Shown one piece after another: positions 51,810-59,115 of a stretch of DNA of 64,000 nt. The notes beneath the pieces are model-generated. The model was not told where the DNA came from. It worked only from the letters and a program-made list of their open reading frames with translations, and did no database searches. How positions within the stretch are numbered: position 1 is the first letter of the stretch; the number at the start of each line of letters is the position of its first letter. Made by a program: the position numbers and the translations under genes. The stretch is taken from contig JAVBPY010000010.1 in the NCBI GenBank assembly GCA_031549345.1, positions 156,128 through 220,127 of the forward strand, in the 5' to 3' direction. This DNA comes from CASFRF01 sp031549345. Its GTDB lineage: Bacteria; Verrucomicrobiota; Lentisphaeria; Victivallales; Victivallaceae.

Positions 51810-52817
51810 TCAACCCGCCTGACAAGCGGTGATGGCAATCTGCGCGTAGATATCCTCTACGGAGCAACCGCGCGAAAGATCGTTCAGCGGCTTGGCGAGC
51901 CCCTGAAGGACAGGACCATAGGCCCCCGCCCCCGCAAGACGCTGCACCAGCTTGTAGCCGATGTTCCCGGCATTGAGGTCCGGGAAAACAAGCACGTTCG
52001 CCGCGCCGCCCAGCGGGCTATCCGGCGCTTTGGACTTGGCGACGGAAGGAACGATCGCCGCGTCCGCCTGCAACTCACCGTCGCAGAGGATGTCAAGCTT
52101 ATCCGCATCGATCCGCGCCTTGAACGACTGCGCCGCCGTGGAAACCTTGGTCAACAGTTCATGCTCCGCGCTCCCTTTGGTGGAAAACGCCAGGAACGCA
52201 ACTTTGGGCTGCTTGCCGAGCAACGCGCGGTAATTCGCCGCCGTCGCATGTGCGATGTCCACCAACTGTTCGGCGTCCGGATTCGGGTTCACCGCGCAAT
52301 CGGCAAAAAGGACAATGCTGTCCCCGCCCGGCGTCGGTGTCTTGAGATCCATCACAAAGAAACTGCTGGCGATTTTGATCCCCTTACTCGTTCCGATGCA
52401 ATGGAACGCCGCGCGCAACATGTCGGCGGTGGAGGCGATGCTACCGGCCACCAACCCATCGGCCATGCCGACGCGGGTCATCCAGGCGCCGAAATAAATC
52501 CGGCTGCTCATCATTTTGAGCGCCTGCTCCGGGGTCAGCCCCTTTGCCTTGCGGATTTCGTAGAAGGCGTTGGAAAACTCCTGCAGCTCCTTGGACGCCA
52601 GATAATCCAGCGACTCGAACTTGCGTTCCGTCAGCTTCGCCGCAGCACAGGCCGCGCCGATTTCCGCCTCGCTCCCCAGAACGATCACGCGGGAGGCGAT
52701 GCGGTTTTCGATGGCCATATTGGCGGCGGCAACCACGCGGGCATCCTGTCCTTCAGGCAGAACAATAACCTTACCGAGCGAACGCGCTTGGTCGACAAAC
52801 AAATCCAATGCGGACAT
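51810..52817 (-). CDS. pta: Phosphate acetyltransferase
   Basis: A 335-residue enzyme interconverting acetyl-CoA and acetyl phosphate. The short (PTA-domain only) form: VIVLPEGQDARVVAAA, MSSRIYFGAWMTRVGMADGLVAGS, FADCAVNPNPDAEQLVDIA, ANVLVFPDLNAGNIGYKLVQRLAGAGAYGPVLQGL. It works with AckA, encoded 16 bp upstream, to make ATP from acetyl-CoA in fermentation. Confidence 0.96.
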   Translation of the reverse strand: MSALDLFVDQARSLGKVIVLPEGQDARVVAAANMAIENRIASRVIVLGSEAEIGAACAAAKLTERKFESLDYLASKELQEFSNAFYEIRKAKGLTPEQALKMMSSRIYFGAWMTRVGMADGLVAGSIASTADMLRAAFHCIGTSKGIKIASSFFVMDLKTPTPGGDSIVLFADCAVNPNPDAEQLVDIAHATAANYRALLGKQPKVAFLAFSTKGSAEHELLTKVSTAAQSFKARIDADKLDILCDGELQADAAIVPSVAKSKAPDSPLGGAANVLVFPDLNAGNIGYKLVQRLAGAGAYGPVLQGLAKPLNDLSRGCSVEDIYAQIAITACQAG

Positions 52818-52833
52818 GGGGTCCTCCGTAGTG

Positions 52834-54036
52834 TTACTTTTTCAGGGTGTCAATGGTGTTGCGGGCAATCATCAACTCTTCGTCGGTCGGCATGACGAGC
52901 ACCTTGCAAAGGGAATCCGCGGTCGAAATCACAGCCGCTTTCCCGGCGCAGGCATTGTTCACGTCGATATCCAGTTTCACCCCGAAGCCACCGAGTTTGG
53001 AAACGATCTTTTCACGCGCGTACTGGCTCCACTCGCCGATCCCGCCGGTGAACACAATCGCATCGGCCCCACCCAAAAGGGCATAGTACGCGCCGATGTA
53101 TTTGACCACCCGCCGGGTGAACATCCGGCGCGCCAGCTGCGCCTGCTGATCGCCGCGTTTTTCCGCCGCGATAATGTCGCGCATGTCGAAGCTGTTGATC
53201 CCGGCAACGCCCAGGAGTCCGCTCTCCTTGTTGAACATCTTGTCGATTTCCGCCGGGGTTTTGCCCAGCTCCAGCAAGCGGAGGACGACCGCCGGATCAA
53301 TGTCGCCGCAGCGTGTGCCCATCATCAGCCCTTCCAGCGGCGTCATGCCCATGGAGGTATCGATCACGTGCCCGTTGGAAATCGCCGTAATGCTGCATCC
53401 GTTGCCCAAATGGCAGGTGATCAGCTTCAAAGACGTCCAGGGAACATCGAGGTACGCACCCGTGGCGCGCGCCACGTAGTTGTGGCTTGGTCCATGGAAA
53501 CCGTAGCGGCGGATCGCATACCGGGTATACAGCTCGTAGGGGATCGCGTACAAAAAGGCCTGGGGCGGCATGGTTTGATGAAATTCGGTATCGAACACGC
53601 CGACGTTCGGAACGCCGGGAAAGTTCACCTCACACGCTTCGATTCCCGCGAGGTTGGCCGGATTGTGCAGCGGCGCAAGGGGAAAACAGTCGCGGATAAT
53701 TTGTTTGATTTCGTCGTTCAGGAGCGAGGGCTGGCTGATTCGTTCGCCGCCTTGCACGACACGGTGGCCAAACGCGCCGATTTCGGTCATGCTCTTAAGA
53801 ACGCCGATGTTCGGATCGACCAGTTTTTCGCAGATCGCCTTCAGCGCTTCCACATGATTGGGACTTCCCTTAAGGACTTCTTCCTTGCCCGATCCATTTG
53901 GACGCTTGTAAATCAAATTGGCCGATTCGGTCCCAAGGCGTTCGACAACCCCCTTGGCGAGAACCGTTTCGTTGTCCATCTCAAAGAGCGTGAACTTCAT
54001 CGAAGAACTGCCGGCATTGATAACCAGTACTTTCAT
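52834..54036 (-). CDS. ackA: Acetate kinase
   Basis: A 400-residue ASKHA-fold kinase forming acetate and ATP from acetyl phosphate. Motifs: VLVINAGSSSMKFTLFEM at the N-terminus, the acetokinase signature GFHGPSHNYVA, LITCHLGNGCSITAI, GMTPLEGLMMGTRCGDIDP and FTGGIGEWS. Complete, with normal length. It lies between infA (24 bp) and pta (16 bp). Confidence 0.97.
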   Translation of the reverse strand: MKVLVINAGSSSMKFTLFEMDNETVLAKGVVERLGTESANLIYKRPNGSGKEEVLKGSPNHVEALKAICEKLVDPNIGVLKSMTEIGAFGHRVVQGGERISQPSLLNDEIKQIIRDCFPLAPLHNPANLAGIEACEVNFPGVPNVGVFDTEFHQTMPPQAFLYAIPYELYTRYAIRRYGFHGPSHNYVARATGAYLDVPWTSLKLITCHLGNGCSITAISNGHVIDTSMGMTPLEGLMMGTRCGDIDPAVVLRLLELGKTPAEIDKMFNKESGLLGVAGINSFDMRDIIAAEKRGDQQAQLARRMFTRRVVKYIGAYYALLGGADAIVFTGGIGEWSQYAREKIVSKLGGFGVKLDIDVNNACAGKAAVISTADSLCKVLVMPTDEELMIARNTIDTLKK

Positions 54037-54060
54037 TTTTCTCCCTGCGTGTATTTATGA

Positions 54061-54279
54061 TTACTTTTTACGGAAAACAATTCGTCCTTTGGTCAGGTCG
54101 TACGGGGACATTTCCATCGTAACAGTGTCGCCGGGCAGGATGCGGATGAAATGCAACCGCATTTTGCCGCTGATGTGCGCGTTGACAATGTGCCCAGTCT
54201 CAAGCTCCACCTTGAACATCGTGTTCGGCAGAAGCTCCCGGACCAATCCGTCAATGCGGATTACGTCGTCTTTAGCCAT
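54061..54279 (-). CDS. infA: Translation initiation factor IF-1
   Basis: A 72-residue OB-fold protein that binds the ribosomal A site during initiation. MAKDDVIRIDGLVRELLPN, GHIVNAHISGKMRLHFIRILPGDTV and EMSPYDLTKGRIVFR are the family's fixed sequence. It overlaps the map stop by 19 bp. The order adk-map-infA is that of the spc ribosomal protein operon, here without the ribosomal protein genes. Confidence 0.97.
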   Translation of the reverse strand: MAKDDVIRIDGLVRELLPNTMFKVELETGHIVNAHISGKMRLHFIRILPGDTVTMEMSPYDLTKGRIVFRKK

Positions 54280-55031
54280 GTTAAAATCTCCGGTTCTTTA
54301 TGTGTGATTAGAATCATATGTTCAAAATGTGCGGAAAATTTTCCGTCGCGCGTCCGTACCGTCCAGCGATCCGCCGCGTCCACCGTAACCCGGCCGGAAC
54401 CGAGGTTGAACATCGGTTCGATGGCGAGCACCATTCCGGGTTGGAGTTTCGGTCCGCGCACGCCGGTAACGACGTTCGGAATTTCCGGCGGTTCATGCAA
54501 AGCGATGCCGCAGCCGTGTCCGACGAATTGTTCGACAATTCCGAGCTTGTTCTTGCGCCCGACCGCCTGAATGGCGGCGCTGATATCGCGGATAAAATTG
54601 CCGGGGAGAGCGCGGGCAATCCCCGCCATGAGCGCGTCCTCCGTGCCGGTCATCAGACGCTGGATGTCGGCCGGAACGTTTTCCTGCAACGCAATGGTAA
54701 TGGCGGTGTCGCCGCAGGCGCCGTTCAGTTCGACGCCGATGTCCATGCTGACGATATCCGTGGGTTCAAGAATGCGGTCCGAACGACCGATTCCATGCAC
54801 CACCTCGTTGTTCACCGAAATGCAGATCTGCCCGGGGTAACCTCGGTAATTTAAAAAAGCGCTGCGCCCATTCGTTTCGGCAATGAGTACGCCGGCGAGG
54901 TCGTTCAATTCACCGGTGCTCATACCGACCCTGCAGGCGGTGCGGAGTTTTTCACGCACGCGCGCGGTGGCCTGCGCCGCCAGGCGTATGCGGATTATTT
55001 CTTCGGGAGTGTGGATGATGCAATCCTTCAT
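54261..55031 (-). CDS. map: Methionine aminopeptidase type I
   Basis: A 256-residue di-metal peptidase removing the initiator methionine. Metal ligands are visible in SMDIGVELNGACGDTA (Asp, Asp), GHGCGIALHEPPEI (His), LAIEPMF (Glu) and FEHMILIT (Glu). The start is the ATG overlapping the adk stop (ATGA). The frame is open far upstream inside adk, which is coincidental. Confidence 0.96.
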   Translation of the reverse strand: MKDCIIHTPEEIIRIRLAAQATARVREKLRTACRVGMSTGELNDLAGVLIAETNGRSAFLNYRGYPGQICISVNNEVVHGIGRSDRILEPTDIVSMDIGVELNGACGDTAITIALQENVPADIQRLMTGTEDALMAGIARALPGNFIRDISAAIQAVGRKNKLGIVEQFVGHGCGIALHEPPEIPNVVTGVRGPKLQPGMVLAIEPMFNLGSGRVTVDAADRWTVRTRDGKFSAHFEHMILITHKEPEILTWLKTT

Positions 55032-55681
55032 GCGTTCAATTCCCGCAAAAGGATCGCTTCGATCTCTTTTTTGTCCGTTTCGGTAATACGGAGGAGCTTT
55101 CCACTTTGAACGTAATACGCGATGACCGGCGCGGTCTGCTTGGCGTACACGAGAAGACGTTTCTTCGCCGTTTCCTGCGAGTCGTCCGGACGCTGGGAAA
55201 GCTCGCCTCCGCAATGATCGCAAATCCCCGTTTTTTTCGGAGGAAGAAACAAGGCGTTGAATGTCGCACCGCAAGCAAGACACGAAGACCGAGCGGTAAG
55301 ACGCCGAATCAAAAGCTCCTCCGGAGCCTCGAAGAGAATGACGCGATCCAGAGAGCGCCCGAGGCGGCTCAAAACACCGCCGAGAAGCTCCGCCTGGCGC
55401 ACCGTCCGGGGAAAACCATCCAAAATAAATCCGCCGTCGCAATCACTTTTGCCCAGGCGGATTTCAATCATGGCAACAACCAATTCGTCCGAAACAAGCT
55501 GTCCGGCGTCCATCAAACGCGCCGCCTCTTTGCCGCATTCGGAGCCTTTGCGAATCTCCTCCCGCAACATATCCCCCGTCGAGATATGCGCCAGAGGCTG
55601 GAGAGACTGCAAATACGTGGAAAACGTCCCCTTCCCCGCGCCGGGAGCGCCGACCAGAATCAAATTCTTCTGCTTCAGCAT
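55028..55681 (-). CDS. adk: Adenylate kinase with zinc-type LID
   Basis: A 217-residue enzyme equilibrating ATP, ADP and AMP. The P-loop is GAPGAGKGTF (11-20), the AMP-binding ISTGDMLRE and FILDGFPRT follow. The LID holds four cysteines (134, 137, 154, 157: CLAC, CDHC), the structural zinc site of many Gram-positive and some Gram-negative enzymes. It overlaps hisS by 7 bp and map by 4 bp. Confidence 0.96.
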   Translation of the reverse strand: MLKQKNLILVGAPGAGKGTFSTYLQSLQPLAHISTGDMLREEIRKGSECGKEAARLMDAGQLVSDELVVAMIEIRLGKSDCDGGFILDGFPRTVRQAELLGGVLSRLGRSLDRVILFEAPEELLIRRLTARSSCLACGATFNALFLPPKKTGICDHCGGELSQRPDDSQETAKKRLLVYAKQTAPVIAYYVQSGKLLRITETDKKEIEAILLRELNA

Positions 55682-56937
55682 ACGCCCTCTCCCTTCAGAA
55701 CGCGGAGAAGAGCCTCCTCGGGAATTTCCTGCTGGCTGCCGTCGCTCATCTCCTTGAGGACAACCATTTTGCGGGCGAGCTCATCTTCACCGCGGATCAA
55801 CGTCTTGCGTGCACAAGATCGGTTCGCGCCGCGCATCTGCGCCTTGAAGGATTTATCCTCCACCTCCAACTCCACGCGGAGCCCCTGGCGGCGGAGTTCG
55901 GCGGAAAGGGACAAGTTGGCCATCCGCGCCGCTTCACCGAGGCCGATCAAATAGATATCCGCGCCTTCGGCGGGAATTTCCCCCGCGCCGAGCGCGTCCT
56001 GCACCATCAGAAGACGCTCGACACCGGCGGCAAATCCCACGCCGGGGGCCGGTCGCGAGGCTTCCGGCAAAAACACTTCATATCTGCCTCCGCCGGCGAC
56101 GGCGCTCTGCCCGCCAAGCGCGGAATGCGTAACTTCAAACACGGTGTGCACGTAATAATCAAGACCGCGCACGAGGAAGCGATCTTCCTCATACGGCACC
56201 TTCAGGGCGTCAAGGGCGCGGAGGACCCGCTCAAAATACTGCCGCGAATCCGCGCTGTAGGCTGCAAGGTAATCGGGCACGCCCGCCACAACATCGCGGC
56301 AGGCTTGCTGTTTGCAATCCAGAATACGCCAGATATTGCGCTGGAACCGCGTCTGGCAATCCGGACACATTGTACCGAGGTGCGGGAGAAAATAGGCGCG
56401 GAGCATCTCTCCGGCCGGGCCGCGATCGGCCATCACACCGCGTGTATTAAGGCGCAAAGACGCGCCCGTAATGCCGAGTTCCTCCAAAAAATGCATCAGC
56501 ATGGCGATGTTTTCCGCGTCGAGCTCCGGCGCGATCCGTCCGACGTTTTCCACGCCGATCTGGTGAAACTCCCTGCGTCTTCCGGCGGCGGGGCGTTCAC
56601 CGCGAAACATGGATCCCTGGTAGTAAACGCGCTGCTCCACGCCATTGAGAACATCGGTATTCAACAAAGAACGCATCACACCGGCGGTCCCCTCCGGGCG
56701 CAGGGTCAAACTCCTGCCGCCCCGGTCAAGGAAAGTATACATCTCTTTTTGCACCACCTCGGTATCGTCGCCGAGACCGCGCTGGAACACTTCGGTGTAT
56801 TCAAACATCGGCGTACGGAGCTCGCCGTACCCGTAACGGGAAAAAACAGCGCGGGCGACGGATTCAAGACGCTGCCAGCGCAACGCCTCCGCCGGGAAAA
56901 TATCCGCCGTACCCGGCGGCGGAGAAAAATTAGCCAT
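55675..56937 (-). CDS. hisS: Histidyl-tRNA synthetase
   Basis: A 420-residue class II synthetase. The N-terminus (PPPGTADIFPAEALRWQRLE) matches the usual G-(T/M)-x-D start, class II motif 2 is seen in YYQGSMFRGERPAAGRRREFHQIG and the histidine A motif in LVRGLDYYVHTVFE. The anticodon-binding domain closes the protein. Shorter C-terminal domain than in proteobacterial enzymes but apparently complete. The ATG at 56937 is chosen since the family starts there; the frame is open 30 bases earlier. First gene of hisS-adk-map-infA. Confidence 0.95.
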   Translation of the reverse strand: MANFSPPPGTADIFPAEALRWQRLESVARAVFSRYGYGELRTPMFEYTEVFQRGLGDDTEVVQKEMYTFLDRGGRSLTLRPEGTAGVMRSLLNTDVLNGVEQRVYYQGSMFRGERPAAGRRREFHQIGVENVGRIAPELDAENIAMLMHFLEELGITGASLRLNTRGVMADRGPAGEMLRAYFLPHLGTMCPDCQTRFQRNIWRILDCKQQACRDVVAGVPDYLAAYSADSRQYFERVLRALDALKVPYEEDRFLVRGLDYYVHTVFEVTHSALGGQSAVAGGGRYEVFLPEASRPAPGVGFAAGVERLLMVQDALGAGEIPAEGADIYLIGLGEAARMANLSLSAELRRQGLRVELEVEDKSFKAQMRGANRSCARKTLIRGEDELARKMVVLKEMSDGSQQEIPEEALLRVLKGEGVC

Positions 56938-56967
56938 GATAACGTGCCACCGTGTTAAACAAAACAA

Positions 56968-56987
56968 CGCCGGGAGCGTTCCCGGCG
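56968..56987. terminator. Bidirectional terminator hairpin between HU and hisS
   Basis: CGCCGGGA (56968-56975) pairs with TCCCGGCG (56980-56987) around GCGT, with a T-rich run on each strand. On the minus strand it terminates the HU gene (stop 25 bp away) just before hisS begins. Confidence 0.85.
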
Positions 56988-57012
56988 CTGTTTTTTAATG
57001 AATTGGAACCAA

Positions 57013-57312
57013 TCAGGAGAAGCATTTCGGATCAAGTTTTTCCACCGCGTCCTTCAGCTCTTTCCCTGCGCGGAATTTCACCACCGTGCGCTCGGGAATG
57101 ACGACTTCATTCTGCGGCTGATTCGGATTGCGGCCTTTGCGGCTCTTGCGGACTTTAATCTCAAAAACGCCGAAATTACGCAACTCAATGGTGTTTCCCT
57201 GAATCAAATCATCGGCGATGTAGTCAAGGGTCTTCTGCACAACTTCCGCAACGTCGCTTTGGATGTAGCCTGTGTCTTTGGCGATTTTCACGACCAGATC
57301 ACGCTTTGTCAT
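57013..57312 (-). CDS. HU/IHF-family DNA-binding protein
   Basis: A 99-residue nucleoid protein. MTKRDLVVKIAKDTGYIQSDVAEVVQKTLDYI forms the dimerisation helices; IELRNFGVFEIKVRKSRKGRNPN is the start of the beta arm with the HU signature, including the GRNP motif that leads the arm. It bends or coats DNA. Whether it is HU-like or IHF-like cannot be settled by eye. Followed by a strong terminator, so it is a monocistronic gene. Confidence 0.93.
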   Translation of the reverse strand: MTKRDLVVKIAKDTGYIQSDVAEVVQKTLDYIADDLIQGNTIELRNFGVFEIKVRKSRKGRNPNQPQNEVVIPERTVVKFRAGKELKDAVEKLDPKCFS

Positions 57313-57433
57313 ACCGCATTCGTCCTTTATTTTATGGTTTCTTCCTGAATTTCAAAAGCACTCTTGTTAATTTACTCCGATTCCCGTCATCTTCAACATG
57401 ATAAGTCAACTTTTTACACACTTTTTTGTGTTT

Positions 57434-58402
57434 TCAGAGCGATTCCGGCGCCGTTTCGCGAAAATCCTTCAGCAGAGCGTGCAAATCATCGCGCACGGCG
57501 ATCCCCGAGGCGCGTGCCCGCCACGCCGCGCGGAAGCCGCGCCCCGATAAATAATCGTGCAGAATCTTCCGCGCCGCCCGGAGCGCGGGCGCCTCGCCGT
57601 ACAGCGCAATCATTCCATCGACCTGAAGCGCGACCTCGTCGGCAATTTCCGCCGGAGCCGGGGGAATAAAATTGTCAGGCTGCTCCAACTGGCGGAAAAG
57701 CCATGGATTTCCCATCGCGCCGCGCGCAAGCATTACCGCGCTGCAACCGGTTTCGCGCCGGATTTGCGCGTAGCTTTCCGGATTGTTCACACCGCCGTTG
57801 GCGATGATCTGGACGCCGGGAAGCGCTTCACGGACAGCGCGAATTTGCCCGAAGGCGACGGGACCGGAATAGAACGCCTCGCGCACCCGACCATGAATGG
57901 TGATCGCCCGCGCGCCGAGGGCGGCCAGGCCGCGGCAAAGTTCCAGCGTCGGCGTTACATCCTCCGGATCGGCGATTCGAATTTTCGCGGAAAGAGGAAA
58001 GGAAGAACGTTCGGAAAACAACCGGAAACAATGCAGCGCCGCCTCGACATCCCGACCCAGCATCGCCCCCGCCCCCTTCCGCGCCACCTTGGGCACCGGG
58101 CAGCCGAGGTTGAAATCAAGCACGTTGAAATCGTATTCATTGAGCACGTCGATCGCCTTTTTCAAATACTCGTGGTCGCGGCCGACAAGCTGCGCGCCGA
58201 GGAACGTTTCATCGTCGCCGCGTTGAAGCATATGGTGCGAACGTTCGCGGGCGAAGGCGAGGGCCGCCGCGTCCACCATCTCGGTAAAAGCGTACACACA
58301 GCCGTGCCGCCGCGCGGAACGCCGGTAGGGGAGATCGGTAAAACCGGAAAGAGGAGCGAGAATGAGCGCATTTTCAGGGTACAACAGCATGACGGCGCTC
58401 AC
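57434..58402 (-). CDS. tRNA-dihydrouridine synthase
   Basis: A 322-residue FMN enzyme reducing uridines in the tRNA D loop with NADPH. LAPLSGFTDLPYRR at the start, VLDFNLGCPVPKVARKGAGAMLG with the active-site Cys, ITIHGRVREAFYSGPV and IANGGVNN are Dus signatures. The start is a GTG at 58402 overlapping the sigma factor stop (GTGA), or ATG 58390. The DusA/B/C subclass is not clear. Last gene of a purL-sigma-dus unit. Confidence 0.93.
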   Translation of the reverse strand: MSAVMLLYPENALILAPLSGFTDLPYRRSARRHGCVYAFTEMVDAAALAFARERSHHMLQRGDDETFLGAQLVGRDHEYLKKAIDVLNEYDFNVLDFNLGCPVPKVARKGAGAMLGRDVEAALHCFRLFSERSSFPLSAKIRIADPEDVTPTLELCRGLAALGARAITIHGRVREAFYSGPVAFGQIRAVREALPGVQIIANGGVNNPESYAQIRRETGCSAVMLARGAMGNPWLFRQLEQPDNFIPPAPAEIADEVALQVDGMIALYGEAPALRAARKILHDYLSGRGFRAAWRARASGIAVRDDLHALLKDFRETAPESL

Positions 58403-59115
58403 ACCTTGGAGGTCATCGCCTGAAAAAGGCGGGCAAGGGCTTTGTTCTGGAGCTGGCGCACACGTTCGATCGTAAGATCCATTTCGCCTGCAACTTCTTT
58501 GAGCGTCATGGAATCCTGTCCGCGCAGCCCGAAACGCCGCTCGATGATCCGCTGCTCGCGGGGGGGAAGGTCCTTCACCAGCGCCAAAAGATTTTCCAGC
58601 TCCTCCGCGTGCGAAAGCTGCATATCGGGGTGGGGCATTTGCAGATCGGGCAGAAGCTCCACAAGCTCTTCCCCGTCTTCCCTGCCCGGAACCGGAAGGT
58701 TCAAAGAGGTTACAAGCACGCTGCCGATGCGCTTGAGCTCCGTAACCGTCCGGGGAAGAATGCCCAGCTCGGCGGCGATTTCCTCGTCCGTCGGTTCACG
58801 GCTCAGGCGCGCTTTCAACGCGTAGCCCGTGCGTTGAATGTGCAGAAGTTTAATCTTCGTCTGGAAGGGAACGCGGATCGATTGCGTCTGCTCCTGAAGC
58901 GCCCGGCGGATAAGCTGCCGAATCCACCAGGCGCTGTAGGTCGAAAATTTTACGCCCCGCGCCGGATCGAACCTATGGGCGGCAAGAAGCATCCCATAGT
59001 TTCCTTCCGCCACAAGATCGTCCCAATGGAGACCGCGCCCCGTGTATTCACGGGCAATCTTGAAAACCAACCGGAGGTTGGGTTCCACAAGATCGCGGAT
59101 CTCCTGATCGGTCAT
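58399..59115 (-). CDS. RNA polymerase sigma-70 family factor (group 2/3, no region 1.1)
   Basis: A 238-residue sigma factor. Region 2 (LVEPNLRLVFKIAREYTGRGLHWDDLVAEGNYGML, FDPARGVKFSTYSAWWIRQLIRRAL), region 3 (REPTDEEIAAELGI) and region 4 (LPPREQRIIERRFGL with the DNA-reading helix LKEVAGEMDLTIERVRQLQNKAL) are all present and RpoD/RpoS-like. It lacks region 1.1 and the long non-conserved region, so it is an alternative factor. It overlaps both purL and dus by 4 bp. No obvious anti-sigma factor is near. Confidence 0.92.
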   Translation of the reverse strand: MTDQEIRDLVEPNLRLVFKIAREYTGRGLHWDDLVAEGNYGMLLAAHRFDPARGVKFSTYSAWWIRQLIRRALQEQTQSIRVPFQTKIKLLHIQRTGYALKARLSREPTDEEIAAELGILPRTVTELKRIGSVLVTSLNLPVPGREDGEELVELLPDLQMPHPDMQLSHAEELENLLALVKDLPPREQRIIERRFGLRGQDSMTLKEVAGEMDLTIERVRQLQNKALARLFQAMTSKV